A stretch of 64,000 nt of DNA from Pseudomonas mandelii (GCF_006438925.1 NZ_RCZA01000013.1:297219-361218); one strand, 5' to 3'; counted from the stretch's first letter, positions 8,608-18,074 are shown. Program-made: numbers and translations. Notes: a model not told the origin generated them from the sequence alone.

Positions 8608-9393
8608 ATGACGACTCTTTCGGGCAAGACTGCACTGGTCACCGGTTCCACCAGCGGCATCGGCCTGGGCATTGCCCTCAGCCTGGCCAAGGCAGGCGCC
8701 AATCTGATCCTCAACGGTTTCGGTGATGCGTCCAAGGTGATTGCCGAGGTCGAGCTGCTCAATAACAAAAGCGGTGGCAAGGTTGGCCATCACCCGGCCG
8801 ACGTCAGCGACCCGGCACAGATCGCCGACATGTTCGCCTATGCCGAGCGCGAGTTCGGCGGCGTGGACATCCTGGTCAACAACGCCGGTATTCAGCATGT
8901 GGCGCCGGTGGAAGAGTTCCCGGCGGAGCGCTGGGATTCGATCATTGCGATCAACCTGTCGTCGGTGTTCCACAGCACCCGTTTGAGCCTGCCGGGCATG
9001 CGCGCCAAGGGTTGGGGACGGATCATCAACATCGCTTCGGTGCACGGCCAGGTCGGGTCGGTGGGCAAGGCGGCTTACGTCGCCGCCAAGCATGGCGTCA
9101 TCGGTTTGACCAAGGTGGTGGGTCTGGAAACCGCCACCACCAATGTCACCTGCAACGCCATCTGCCCGGGCTGGGTGCTGACGCCACTGGTGCAGAAGCA
9201 GATTGATGACCGCATCGCCAAAGGGATCGACCCGCAGCAGGCGCAACATGATTTGTTGGCCGAGAAGCAACCTTCGCTGGAGTTTGTGACACCGCCACAA
9301 TTGGGCGAACTGGTGCTGTTTTTGTGCAGCGAGGCCGGCAGCCAGGTGCGTGGCGCGGCGTGGAATATTGATGGTGGGTGGTTGGCGCAGTAA
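8608..9393 (+). CDS. bdhA: D-3-hydroxybutyrate dehydrogenase
   Basis: A short-chain dehydrogenase/reductase of 261 residues. It has the NAD-binding TGSTSGIGLGIA near the N-terminus, NNAGIQ, a catalytic serine in NIASVHGQVG and the YVAAKHG (YxxxK) pair. The FVTPPQLGELVLFLCS and WNIDGGWLAQ ends are typical of BdhA. It oxidises (R)-3-hydroxybutyrate to acetoacetate with NAD+. The start is ATG 8608 behind GAGG; a reading from 8593 would overlap the permease stop without a ribosome site. Confidence 0.94.
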   Translation: MTTLSGKTALVTGSTSGIGLGIALSLAKAGANLILNGFGDASKVIAEVELLNNKSGGKVGHHPADVSDPAQIADMFAYAEREFGGVDILVNNAGIQHVAPVEEFPAERWDSIIAINLSSVFHSTRLSLPGMRAKGWGRIINIASVHGQVGSVGKAAYVAAKHGVIGLTKVVGLETATTNVTCNAICPGWVLTPLVQKQIDDRIAKGIDPQQAQHDLLAEKQPSLEFVTPPQLGELVLFLCSEAGSQVRGAAWNIDGGWLAQ

Positions 9394-9402
9394 CCCGCAG
9401 AT

Positions 9403-9433
9403 GATCGTTCCCACGCTCTGCGGGGGAACGATC
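9403..9433. repeat. Perfect hairpin GATCGTTCCC / GGGAACGATC between bdhA and the synthetase
   Basis: A 10-bp perfect stem with an 11-base loop, of the GTTCCCACGCTCTGCG type repeated in Pseudomonas intergenic regions. No T-run follows, so it is more likely an mRNA-stabilising or attenuating repeat than a terminator. Confidence 0.7.
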
Positions 9434-9458
9434 TGATACCAACAAGAAGAGGCAAGCC

Positions 9459-11414
9459 ATGTCCGACATCCTCTGGCAACCCAGCGCCAAGCGCATCGGC
9501 AAGACCCGCATGGAGGCCTTTCGGCGCTTCATCAATCAGCGACACAACCTCCACGTCGACGACTACCCTGCCCTGCATCAATGGTCCATCGATCAGCGTG
9601 AAGCGTTCTGGCAGGCCATCGTCGATTTCTTCGACATCCGTTTCCACGATCAACCGGACGCTGTACTGGTTGAGGGCGCGCAAATGCCCAGCGCCCAATG
9701 GTTTCCCGGCGCCACCCTGAACTTCGCCGAACACCTGATGCGCCGTCGCGACGATGCCGTGGCGGTCATTGCCATCGGCGAGAACGGCCAGCGTGAACAC
9801 CTGACCTGGGCAGAACTGGCTGAGCATGTCGCAGGGTTTCAGAACAGTTTGAAAGCCGCCGGTGTCGGCCTCGGTGACCGCGTCGCGGCGTGCATGCCCA
9901 ATACCTGGCAAACCCTGGTGGCGATGCTCGGCACCACCAGTTTAGGAGCGATCTGGTCCTGCTCTTCGCCGGACTTCGGTACCCAGGGCGTAATCGACCG
10001 TTTCGGCCAGATCGAGCCGAAAGTGCTGATCACCTGCGCCGGTTACCGCTATGCCGGCAAGGACATCGACCAGACCGCCAAGGTCAATGAAATCCTCGAA
10101 CGCTTGCCATCCTTGCAGCAGTTGATTGTCGTGCCTTACGCCCGACCGCAAGCGCACATCGAACACTTCCACACCCGGGCCAACGTGACGCTCTGGGATG
10201 ATTTCTACGACGTGGGCGGCGAACCGGATTTCGTCCCCGTGCCCTTCGCGCATCCGCTGTACATCCTCTATTCCAGCGGCACCACCGGCGTGCCGAAATG
10301 CATCATTCACAGCACCGGCGGCGTGTTGCTGCAACACGTCAAGGAACACGGATTGCATTGCGACCTCGGCCCCGGCGACCGGTTGTTCTACTACACCACG
10401 TGCGGCTGGATGATGTGGAACTGGCTGGTCTCGGCACTGGCCGTGGACAGCACGGTGGTGCTGTACGACGGCTCGCCGTTTCATCCCGCCCCCGAGCGCC
10501 TGATCGACCTGATCGACGACGAACGCATCAGTGTCTTCGGCACCAGCCCCAAGTACCTCGCGACCCTGGAAAGCAACGGCATCAAACCTCGCGAAAGCCA
10601 TGACCTGAGCAGCCTCAAAACCCTGCTGTGTACCGGTTCCGCGTTGTCGCCGCAGAGTTACGACTACGTCTACCGCGACCTCAAGCCTGACCTGTGCCTG
10701 GCCTCGATGTCCGGCGGCACCGACATCGTTTCGTGTTTTGTGAACAGTAATCCGCTGCAACCGGTACGCCGTGGCGAGATACAAGGCAAAAGCCTGGGCA
10801 TGGCGGTGGAAGTCTGGAACGACGACGGCCAGCCGGTGATCGGCGAAAAAGGTGAGCTCGTGTGCATCCGGCACTTCCCGGCAATCCCCATCGGGTTCTG
10901 GAATGATCCTCAGCAGGAAAAGCTTCGCGCCTCGTATTTCAGTCAGTTCCCCGGTGTCTGGGCCCAAGGCGATTACGCGGAACAATTGCCCCACGGCGCG
11001 ATGATGATCCACGGACGCTCCGACGCCGTGCTCAACCCCGGCGGAGTGCGCATCGGTACCGCGGAAATCTACCGTCAGGTGGAGAAAATCCCACAGGTTC
11101 TGGACAGCGTGGCCATTGGTCAGCAATGGCAGGATGACGTGCGGGTGGTGTTGTTTGTGCGCTTGCGCGAGGGCGTCGAATTGGACGAAGCGCTGCAACA
11201 ACAGATCCGCCAGGTCATCCGCGCCAACACCACACCACGGCATGTGCCGGCGAAGATTGTCGCGGTGACGGACATTCCACGGACGATCAGTGGCAAGGTT
11301 GTCGAGTTGGCCGTGAGGAATGTGGTGCACGGGCAGAAGGTGAAAAACACCGATGCCTTGGCCAATCCCGAGGCCCTTGAACAATTCCGCAACCGCCCCG
11401 AACTCAACGACTGA
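9459..11414 (+). CDS. aacS: Acetoacetyl-CoA synthetase (acetoacetate-CoA ligase)
   Basis: ANL-superfamily adenylate-forming enzyme of 651 residues. It has the acetyl-CoA-synthetase-type N-terminal cap (residues 1-100, ending ATLNFAEHLM), the phosphate loop YSSGTTGVPKCI, the TTCGWMMWNW stretch characteristic of acetoacetyl-CoA synthetases, and the C-terminal catalytic lysine region TISGKVVELAVRNVV. It activates acetoacetate made by BdhA to acetoacetyl-CoA, which thiolase then splits. Same strand as bdhA after 65 bp, so probably in the same sigma54 operon. Confidence 0.93.
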   Translation: MSDILWQPSAKRIGKTRMEAFRRFINQRHNLHVDDYPALHQWSIDQREAFWQAIVDFFDIRFHDQPDAVLVEGAQMPSAQWFPGATLNFAEHLMRRRDDAVAVIAIGENGQREHLTWAELAEHVAGFQNSLKAAGVGLGDRVAACMPNTWQTLVAMLGTTSLGAIWSCSSPDFGTQGVIDRFGQIEPKVLITCAGYRYAGKDIDQTAKVNEILERLPSLQQLIVVPYARPQAHIEHFHTRANVTLWDDFYDVGGEPDFVPVPFAHPLYILYSSGTTGVPKCIIHSTGGVLLQHVKEHGLHCDLGPGDRLFYYTTCGWMMWNWLVSALAVDSTVVLYDGSPFHPAPERLIDLIDDERISVFGTSPKYLATLESNGIKPRESHDLSSLKTLLCTGSALSPQSYDYVYRDLKPDLCLASMSGGTDIVSCFVNSNPLQPVRRGEIQGKSLGMAVEVWNDDGQPVIGEKGELVCIRHFPAIPIGFWNDPQQEKLRASYFSQFPGVWAQGDYAEQLPHGAMMIHGRSDAVLNPGGVRIGTAEIYRQVEKIPQVLDSVAIGQQWQDDVRVVLFVRLREGVELDEALQQQIRQVIRANTTPRHVPAKIVAVTDIPRTISGKVVELAVRNVVHGQKVKNTDALANPEALEQFRNRPELND

Positions 11415-11426
11415 AACACAACCTGC

Positions 11427-11518
11427 GTAGGAGCTGCCGAAGGCTGCGATCTTTTGATCTTTAGCGACATCATTGATGCCATAAAATCAAAAGATCGCAG
11501 CCTTCGGCAGCTCCTACA
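11427..11518. repeat. REPIN, GTAGGAGCTGCC family
   Basis: Inverted pair: GTAGGAGCTGCCGAAGGCTG with GATCTTTTGATC, a short spacer, then the reverse complement ending CTCCTAC. It fills the space between the convergent synthetase and PilU-like genes. Confidence 0.93.
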
Positions 11519-11528
11519 GGGGGCGATG

Positions 11529-12638
11529 TCAGTCCATGAGCCCCCATTCACCCGGCGGCGCATGGGGGCCCGGTGACGCTTCGGCGTGCAGCTTCAGCCG
11601 CAAGCGCAAATTGTTCACCGAATCCGCATGTTTCAACGCTTCTTCCTCGTCAATCGCGCCCTCGACGACCAACGCATAAAGCGCTCCGTCGAACGTCTGC
11701 ATCCCCAGCTCCACAGACTTCTCCATAATCCCTTTGAGCTCGGAAAACTCATTGCGCCGGATCAGGTCGCCGACGGTCGGCGTGCCAATCATCACTTCCA
11801 CCGCCGCCCGTCGCTGACCGTCACGGGTACGCACCAATCGCTGGGAAACGAAGGCCTTGAGGTTGTTGCCCAGGTCATGCAGGAGTTGCGTCCGCCGTTC
11901 TTCGGGGAAGAAGTTGATGATCCGGTCCAGCGCCTGATGGGCGTTGTGGGCATGCAGCGTGGAAATAACCAGATGACCGGTATCGGCAAACGCCAGCGCA
12001 TGCTCCATCGTCTCGCGGTCACGAATTTCGCCGATCAGCACGACGTCCGGTGCCTGGCGCAGGGTATTTTTCAATGCGGCGTGAAAACTGCGGGTGTCGA
12101 CGCCGACCTCGCGCTGGTTGATGATCGACTTCTTGTGCCGATGGATGTACTCGACCGGGTCTTCAATGGTGATGATGTGGCCACTGCTGTGGCGATTGCG
12201 GTAGTCGATCAACGCTGCCAGCGAAGTTGACTTGCCCGAGTCGGTAGCGCCGACGAACAGCATCAGTCCTTGTTTGAGCATCACCGTTTCGAGCAGCACC
12301 GACGGCAGCTTTAGATCTTCGAAACGCGGAATGTCGAGTTTGATGTTGCGCGCTACGATCGACACATCGTTGCGTTGTTTGAAGATATTCAGTCGAAAGC
12401 GCCCGATACCGGTCAAAGAGATGGCCAGGTTCATCTCCAGCTCCCGATCGAACTCCAGACGCTGTTCGGCGTCCATGATGGACGCGGCAATGGCCGCGAT
12501 TTCACCCGGTTTATACGGCTGATCGGCCAAGGGTTTAAGCACACCCTCGAACCGTGCGCTGGGTGGCGCACCGGTAGACAGATAAAGATCGGAGCCATTC
12601 TGACTGGCCAGGAGCCTTAACAGTGCATCGATTTCCAT
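11529..12638 (-). CDS. PilT/PilU-family type IV pilus retraction-type ATPase (orphan)
   Basis: A cytoplasmic secretion ATPase of 369 residues, like PilU in length and text. It has an N-terminal PilT-type fold (GSDLYLSTGAPPSARFEG), Walker A GATDSGKST at 130-138, the Asp box IITIEDPVEYIH, Walker B DVVLIGEIRDRETM and the His box STLHAHNAHQAL. The start is ATG 12638 (MEIDALL); an upstream in-frame ATG adds 15 residues without family character. No other pilus gene lies nearby, so it is not the pilT-pilU pair normally found together. Walker A has Asp-Ser where most PilT/PilU proteins have Gly-Thr or Gly-Ser (GATGTGKST). It may assist retraction or have a dedicated role. Confidence 0.9.
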   Translation of the reverse strand: MEIDALLRLLASQNGSDLYLSTGAPPSARFEGVLKPLADQPYKPGEIAAIAASIMDAEQRLEFDRELEMNLAISLTGIGRFRLNIFKQRNDVSIVARNIKLDIPRFEDLKLPSVLLETVMLKQGLMLFVGATDSGKSTSLAALIDYRNRHSSGHIITIEDPVEYIHRHKKSIINQREVGVDTRSFHAALKNTLRQAPDVVLIGEIRDRETMEHALAFADTGHLVISTLHAHNAHQALDRIINFFPEERRTQLLHDLGNNLKAFVSQRLVRTRDGQRRAAVEVMIGTPTVGDLIRRNEFSELKGIMEKSVELGMQTFDGALYALVVEGAIDEEEALKHADSVNNLRLRLKLHAEASPGPHAPPGEWGLMD

Positions 12639-12674
12639 GGCAAAAAGCACCCGCGAAGCATTCAATGAATAAAA

Positions 12675-12693
12675 ATGACCCAAATTGGGTCAT
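12675..12693. promoter_or_regulatory. 19-bp palindrome between divergent genes (candidate operator)
   Basis: ATGACCCAAATTGGGTCAT: two perfect 9-bp arms around one central base. It lies 37 bp upstream of the PilU-like start and 66 bp upstream of the sensor kinase start, where a shared regulator could act on both divergent genes. No T-run follows. The protein that would bind it is unknown. Confidence 0.45.
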
Positions 12694-12758
12694 CCAGCGT
12701 CTACTGCGGTACAAGGATAGTTGACACCGCTACACCGACTTAAGTGCAGGACATCTTG

Positions 12759-15296
12759 ATGAACGCATCACCGACCGGCAGCGATGCCCAGGCCTTGATT
12801 GCCCGACTGGACTGGAGACGCAGCCCGCTGGGCGCTGCCAGTACCTGGCCGCAAAGCCTGCGAACCGCCGTGGATATCGTGATTCATTCGCCGATGCCCA
12901 TGCTGTTGCTGTGGGGGCCGCAGCTCACGCAGATCTACAACGACGGCTTCGCCCTGCTGGCCGGCAGCAAGCATCCACACGCATTCGGACAGCCGACACA
13001 CCTGATCTGGCCAGAGTTAAAAGACTTTACCGATCCCATTTACAGCGCCGTCCTACAAGGTCAGGTACGGACCTACAGCGAACAGCGCTTCACCTTGCAG
13101 CGTAATGGCCATGATTCCGACTTCTGGCTGGACCTGACCTACAGCCCCATCCGCGATGAAAGCGCCCAGGTCGCCGGGATTCTGGTGACGGCCATCGAAA
13201 CCAACGAACGCCGACGCATCGCCCTCGAACTCGAGCAGCGTTCGGCTGCGAGCCTCAAGGCCCAGCACGAAACCGAGGAGCGCCTGCAACTTGCGCTCGC
13301 GGCCACCGACGCCGTCGGCACCTGGGACTGGGACATCAACGAAGACCGCTTCATTGCCGACACCCACTTCGCCCAGTTACACGGTATCGACCCGCTGCTC
13401 GCCAATCAGTTGCCCATCAGCGCTTACCTTCAGGGGGTGCACCCGGAAGACCGCGCCATGGTCGCCCGCAGCATCAAGCACTCCATCACCCACGGCACCG
13501 AGTACGCCGAGGAATATCGCCTGCTGCAGGCCGACGGTCAGCTGCGCTGGGTGTTTGCCCGGGGTCGTTGCTACAAGGACCACCATGGCCGGCCGATCCG
13601 CTTCCTCGGCGCCGCCCTGGACCTGACCGAACGTAAACACACAGAACAAGCCTTGCGGCAAAGCCAGACCGAGCTGCAACTGATCATCAACGCCATGCCG
13701 ATCCTGATCAGCTACGTGGACCGCGAGGAACGCTTTCGCCTGAACAATGCGGCCTACCTCGACTGGTACGGGCTGACGCCTCAGGAGCTCTTTGGCAAAA
13801 CCATCCGTGAAGTACTGGGTGAAGAAGCCTATGCCTTGCGCGCCGAACACATCGCCCAGGCACTGTCCGGCAAGCCTTGTTGTTTCAGCATCAGCACCCC
13901 GCACCGTGACGGCAGCATCCGCCAGGCCCTGATGAACTACTTGCCGCGCCACAGCGCGGATGGTGCGGTCAATGGATTCTATATCTTTGTGATTGACGAA
14001 ACCGAGCGCAAACAGACCGAAGAAGCCCTGCGCAATCTCAACGAAACCCTTGAGGAACGGGTCGCCGCCCGCACCCAACAATTGGCTGAAGCCAACCAGC
14101 GACTGCAGAACGAGATGTTCGAACGCGAACGCGCCGAAGAGGCGTTGCGCCATGCGCAGAAGATGGAAGCGCTCGGCCAGCTCACCGGCGGCATCGCCCA
14201 TGACTTCAACAATATGCTCACCGGGATCATCGGCAGCCTCGATTTGATGCAGCGCTACATCGCCGACGGGCGCGTCGCCGAGGTGGGCCGTTTCACCGAG
14301 GCGGCAGTGTCCTCGGCCTACCGCGCCGCCGCCCTGACCCATCGCCTGCTGGCGTTTTCCCGGCGTCAGTCACTGGACCGCAAGCCGCTGAACGCCAATG
14401 ATCTGATCCATTCCCTGGAAGATCTGCTCAGTCGGACCAAGGGCGACCACATCGAGCTCAAACTGCAACTGGCCGATGACGTCTGGCCGGTCAGCACCGA
14501 CGTCAGCCAGCTGGAAAATGCCCTGCTCAATCTGGTGATCAACGCCCGGGACGCCATGCCCGATGGCGGCGAGTTGCGGATTGAAACCGCCAACGTTTAC
14601 CTCGACAGCAGTGATATCAACACCCTGGAACCGATCAAGGCCGGGGATTATCTGATGATTGCCGTCAGCGACAACGGTACCGGCATGACACCGTCGGTGC
14701 TGGCCAAGGCTTTCGACCCATTCTTCACCACCAAACCCATCGGCCAGGGCACCGGTCTTGGGTTGTCGATGATCTATGGTTTTGCCCAGCAGTCAGGCGG
14801 TCATGTCAGCCTGTTCAGCTTGCCGGGCCAGGGCACCAGCGTTCGTCTGTACCTGCCGCGGCTGCACGCCGCAGAGCCCGAAAACATCCTGATGCCGGTC
14901 ACCAGCGTAGCGCCGGCCGCGATTGCCGGTGAAACCGTGGTGTTGGTGGAGGACGATCCGGCGGTGCGCATGCTGGTGCTCGACCTGCTCAACGAGCTGG
15001 GTTACCACGCCCATGAAGCCCAAGACGCGAAGACTGCCCTGCCCCTGCTGGAGTCCGACCTGCGGGTCGATTTGCTGGTCACCGATGTCGGGCTCCCGGG
15101 GATGAACGGTCGACAACTGGCGGAGATTGCGCGTCAGCATCGCCCCGAACTCAAAGTGCTGTTCATGACCGGTTACGCGGAAAAAGCCGCCGAGCGCCAG
15201 GGTTTCCTGGAAGAAGGCATGGACATGGTGGCCAAGCCCTTTTCCATTGACCTGTTGGCCAACAAGATTCGCGCGATGATCGGTCAACCGGACTGA
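12759..15296 (+). CDS. Hybrid sensor histidine kinase with three PAS-type domains and a receiver
   Basis: A protein of 845 residues without clear membrane helices, so probably soluble. The order is: PAS-like region (about 30-150), PAS_3-type region (170-295), third PAS (300-425), short coiled coil (430-470), HisKA with phospho-acceptor H481 in GGIAHDFNN, HATPase_c (NALLNLVINARDAMP, VSDNGTGM, GTGLGLSMIYGF) and a C-terminal receiver with D776 in LVTDVGLPG. This layout is common in Pseudomonas kinases whose signal is unknown. No cognate output regulator is adjacent. It diverges from the PilU-like ATPase. I prefer the ATG at 12759 over 12744. Confidence 0.9.
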   Translation: MNASPTGSDAQALIARLDWRRSPLGAASTWPQSLRTAVDIVIHSPMPMLLLWGPQLTQIYNDGFALLAGSKHPHAFGQPTHLIWPELKDFTDPIYSAVLQGQVRTYSEQRFTLQRNGHDSDFWLDLTYSPIRDESAQVAGILVTAIETNERRRIALELEQRSAASLKAQHETEERLQLALAATDAVGTWDWDINEDRFIADTHFAQLHGIDPLLANQLPISAYLQGVHPEDRAMVARSIKHSITHGTEYAEEYRLLQADGQLRWVFARGRCYKDHHGRPIRFLGAALDLTERKHTEQALRQSQTELQLIINAMPILISYVDREERFRLNNAAYLDWYGLTPQELFGKTIREVLGEEAYALRAEHIAQALSGKPCCFSISTPHRDGSIRQALMNYLPRHSADGAVNGFYIFVIDETERKQTEEALRNLNETLEERVAARTQQLAEANQRLQNEMFERERAEEALRHAQKMEALGQLTGGIAHDFNNMLTGIIGSLDLMQRYIADGRVAEVGRFTEAAVSSAYRAAALTHRLLAFSRRQSLDRKPLNANDLIHSLEDLLSRTKGDHIELKLQLADDVWPVSTDVSQLENALLNLVINARDAMPDGGELRIETANVYLDSSDINTLEPIKAGDYLMIAVSDNGTGMTPSVLAKAFDPFFTTKPIGQGTGLGLSMIYGFAQQSGGHVSLFSLPGQGTSVRLYLPRLHAAEPENILMPVTSVAPAAIAGETVVLVEDDPAVRMLVLDLLNELGYHAHEAQDAKTALPLLESDLRVDLLVTDVGLPGMNGRQLAEIARQHRPELKVLFMTGYAEKAAERQGFLEEGMDMVAKPFSIDLLANKIRAMIGQPD

Positions 15297-15362
15297 GTTA
15301 AGGCATAATCGCGCGCCCCCCGCTGGCACCCACATAGCCACCACCGTTGCAAGGTACTGCCC

Positions 15363-15638
15363 ATGAAAGCTCAAGCCCGCCATATTCTGGTGAAAACCTC
15401 GGAAGAAGCCGAACAGCTCAAACAACGCATCGCCAAGGGCGAAGCCTTCGATGTGCTGGCCAAGAAGTATTCCACCTGCCCGTCTGGCAAGCGCGGCGGC
15501 GACCTGGGTGAAGTACGGCCCGGGCAGATGGTTGGGGTTATCGATGCCGTGATTTTCAAAAAGCCGTTGCGGGTTGTGCATGGTCCGATCAAGAGCAAGT
15601 TTGGCTATCACCTGGTGCAGGTGTTTTACCGGGATTAA
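15363..15638 (+). CDS. ppiC: Peptidyl-prolyl cis-trans isomerase, parvulin type (PpiC-like)
   Basis: A single parvulin domain of 91 residues without signal peptide, the size of E. coli PpiC (93). Family text is complete: RHILVKTSEEAEQLKQRI, FDVLAKKYSTCPSGKRGGDLG, VHGPIKSKFGYHLVQV. It catalyses proline isomerisation in the cytoplasm. AAGG lies seven bases before the ATG. It is a lone gene ahead of a REPIN. Confidence 0.93.
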   Translation: MKAQARHILVKTSEEAEQLKQRIAKGEAFDVLAKKYSTCPSGKRGGDLGEVRPGQMVGVIDAVIFKKPLRVVHGPIKSKFGYHLVQVFYRD

Positions 15639-15647
15639 TGGATCATT

Positions 15648-15730
15648 GTAGGAGCTGCCGAAGGCTGCGATCTTTTGATCTTGATTTAAAAGAGCAAGAT
15701 CAAAAGATCGCAGCCTTCGGCAGCTCCTAC
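15648..15730. repeat. REPIN, GTAGGAGCTGCC family
   Basis: Inverted REP pair between the convergent ppiC and sugar kinase genes. It starts GTAGGAGCTGCCGAAGGCTG, has a short loop with TTGATTTAAAAG, and closes with the reverse complement ending CTCCTAC. Confidence 0.93.
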
Positions 15731-15743
15731 AGGGGATTGCATT

Positions 15744-16679
15744 TCAGTCTTTGGGAATCAGAGCTCCAGGTACTTGAATCACCCGACTCGCCAAGCGGTG
15801 CCCCGCTTCAGCAGCCTCAACCGGACTGCCACCCTTGAGCCTGCTGGCCAGGTACGCGGCGCTAAATGAATCCCCCGCCGCCGTGGTGTCCACCACCCGC
15901 TCGACCACCTGCGCCGGCACTTCAAACGACGCGCCATCACAACGAATCAGACACGCCTCGGCACCACGCTTGAGTACCACTTCAGGCGTGCCAATCTGCT
16001 CGTAAGCGGCAAACACCGCCTCGCAATCGGAAAAATGAAACAGCGCCTGTTCGTCATCGACCGTCAGCAATGCCAGGTCGACATAGGGCAGAACGCTGCG
16101 ATAGGCCGCTCGTGCGTCCTCGATCGACGCCCACAAACGTGGCCGGTAGTTGTTGTCGAACACGATCCGCGCATCCCGCTGCCGGGCTTCGACCAGGGTT
16201 TCCAGTAACTTCTCCCGACCTTGCACACCCAGTACCGCCAGGGTGATGCCACTGAAATACAGCACATCGTAATCCGGCAGTGCCGCCAGGATCGGCGCGG
16301 CGGCCGGGGTGGTGAAACAATCGCGGACGGCCGCCTCGTTGCGCCAGTAGAGAAAACGCCGTTCGCCGGCAGCGTCAGTCTGGATGCAATACAAGCCGGG
16401 CAATCGGCCGGGCAAGCGCTGGACCATACCGAGCCCGATATTTTCCTCGGCCCAGCTCTGGCACATCGCATCGCTGAAACTGTCGTCGCCCAGGGCGGTG
16501 ACGTAATCCACCGTGCCGCCCTCACCCAGCTCCCGGGACAGGTAGACCGCCGTGTTCAAGGTATCGCCACCGAAACTCTGTTGCAGGCTGCCGTCGGCGC
16601 GTTGCTGCAACTCGATCATGCACTCGCCGATCAGGGCAATGCGCGGGGTGTTGGGGCCGAGGGTGCTGATGGTGTTCAT
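15744..16679 (-). CDS. kdgK: PfkB-family sugar kinase, probable 2-keto-3-deoxygluconate kinase
   Basis: Ribokinase-like kinase of 311 residues. The N-terminus (IALIGECMIELQQ) and glycine motif (GGDTLNTAVYLSR) fit KDG kinases, and the C-terminal DTTAAGDSFSAAYLA holds the anion hole and catalytic Asp. It phosphorylates 2-keto-3-deoxygluconate to KDPG for the Entner-Doudoroff aldolase. It lies last in a minus-strand run after a DSD/D-threonine-aldolase-fold enzyme, which fits that enzyme producing KDG from D-glucosaminate. A REPIN separates it from the preceding gene, so it may be read through or have its own promoter. Confidence 0.88.
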   Translation of the reverse strand: MNTISTLGPNTPRIALIGECMIELQQRADGSLQQSFGGDTLNTAVYLSRELGEGGTVDYVTALGDDSFSDAMCQSWAEENIGLGMVQRLPGRLPGLYCIQTDAAGERRFLYWRNEAAVRDCFTTPAAAPILAALPDYDVLYFSGITLAVLGVQGREKLLETLVEARQRDARIVFDNNYRPRLWASIEDARAAYRSVLPYVDLALLTVDDEQALFHFSDCEAVFAAYEQIGTPEVVLKRGAEACLIRCDGASFEVPAQVVERVVDTTAAGDSFSAAYLASRLKGGSPVEAAEAGHRLASRVIQVPGALIPKD

Positions 16680-16719
16680 TGTGGGGTCTCTGGTGTTTCG
16701 GTGTTGTCTGGCAGGGCCT

Positions 16720-16797
16720 CATCGCGAGCAAGCTCGCTCCCACATGGGATCTTCAGTGTTCACACGATCCCTGTGGGAGCGAGCTTGCTCGCGATGG
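16720..16797. repeat. REPIN, GTGGGAGCGAGC family
   Basis: Inverted pair: CATCGCGAGCAAGCTCGCTC...CACA, then TGTGGGAGCGAGCTTGCTCG...GATGG. It sits between the two co-directional genes kdgK and the dehydratase-like gene. Confidence 0.93.
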
Positions 16798-16817
16798 CCG
16801 CGCCTCGGTCTGGAGCC

Positions 16818-18035
16818 TTAGAAACAGGTTTCCATGGTTTCGATGACGTTCAGCTGTTCATCCACCAGACACCCGATACGCCACTTGTCGAACGTCAGGC
16901 ACGGGTGCGAAGTACCAAAGGAAATAATGTCCCCCACCCGCAACTCAACCCCCGGCGCCACGGTCATGAACGCATGCTGGTCCATCACCGCCGTCACCTT
17001 GCAGGCACTGACGTCGTCGCCCGTCGCCGGCACCACGCCCGCCTTGTAACGCAACAGCGGCACCGGTAACCCGGCGTCGTAGGCCACGTCGCGTTTACCC
17101 AGGGCGATCACCGCAAAACCCGGTTCCGGCAACGACTGCACGTGAGCCCAGACTTCCAGCGCCGGGCGCAGGCCTTCGTGCAGGTCGCTGCGGCGATCGA
17201 GCACGCAGCATTGCGCTTCTTTATAGATGCCATGGTCGTGAGCGACGTAGCTGCCGGGACGCAGCACGCTGAGGAAACGTCCGCCGGCGTTCTGCGCTTC
17301 GAAGGATTCAGCGATCAGGTCATACCAGGCCGAACCCGACGCAGTGATGATCGGCTTGGGAATGGCAAACGCGCCGCTGTCCTGCAATTGCACGGCCAGG
17401 CGCACCAAAGAATCAGCGAACGCACGGATGCCGCTCACCGCGTGATCGCCGTGAATCACCCCTTCGTATCCTTCGATCCCGCTCAGCGCCAGGGCCGGTT
17501 GTGCAGCAATGGCTTTGGCCAGTGCGACCACTTCATCTTCCGTGCGGCAACCGCAACGACCGCCGACCACGCCGTACTCGATCATCACGTTCAAGCGCAC
17601 ACCGCGGGAGGCGAAATACGCGCCGAGGTCAGCGACGTTGTCCGGGTGATCGACCATGCAATGGAAGTCGAAAGACGGGTCCGTCAGCAGATCGGCGATC
17701 AACGCCATGTTCGGCGTACCGACCAATTGGTTGGCCATCAGCACCCGATGCACGCCATGGGCGTAAGCCGCGCGGGTTTGCGTGGCGCTGGCCAGGGTGA
17801 TGCCCCAGGCACCGGCGTCCAGTTGGCGGCGAAACAGCGCCGGGGTCATGCTGGTTTTGCCGTGGGGGGCGAGTTCGGCACCGCTGTTGCTGACAAAGGC
17901 CTGCATCCAGCGAATGTTGTGTTCCAGCGCTTCGCGGTGCAGCACCAGCGCAGGCAGGCTGACGTCGCGCACCAGATTGGCGCCTGTGTGGGCAAAGCCC
18001 TTTTCTACGGTGGCAGTATTTTTGGCAGAAAACAT
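16818..18035 (-). CDS. PLP enzyme of the D-threonine aldolase / D-serine dehydratase (DSD1) fold, probable D-glucosaminate dehydratase
   Basis: A protein of 405 residues with an alanine-racemase-type N-terminal barrel (LPALVLHREALEHNIRWMQ; the likely PLP lysine is in APHGKTSMTP). The C-terminal D-serine-dehydratase-like domain ends in FGTSHPCLTFDKW, where the His and Cys bind a divalent metal. The family includes D-threonine aldolase, metal-dependent D-serine dehydratase and a D-glucosaminate dehydratase activity described in P. fluorescens. The adjacent KDG kinase, RidA protein and amino-acid-type importer favour D-glucosaminate, which yields KDG and ammonia; this assignment is inference. 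GAGGAG sits eight bases before the ATG at 18035, so the longer reading from 18050 is rejected. Confidence 0.8.
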   Translation of the reverse strand: MFSAKNTATVEKGFAHTGANLVRDVSLPALVLHREALEHNIRWMQAFVSNSGAELAPHGKTSMTPALFRRQLDAGAWGITLASATQTRAAYAHGVHRVLMANQLVGTPNMALIADLLTDPSFDFHCMVDHPDNVADLGAYFASRGVRLNVMIEYGVVGGRCGCRTEDEVVALAKAIAAQPALALSGIEGYEGVIHGDHAVSGIRAFADSLVRLAVQLQDSGAFAIPKPIITASGSAWYDLIAESFEAQNAGGRFLSVLRPGSYVAHDHGIYKEAQCCVLDRRSDLHEGLRPALEVWAHVQSLPEPGFAVIALGKRDVAYDAGLPVPLLRYKAGVVPATGDDVSACKVTAVMDQHAFMTVAPGVELRVGDIISFGTSHPCLTFDKWRIGCLVDEQLNVIETMETCF

Positions 18036-18074
18036 GGTCGAACTCCTCACATTCGCGGCCGCAGGCAGCCGCTG

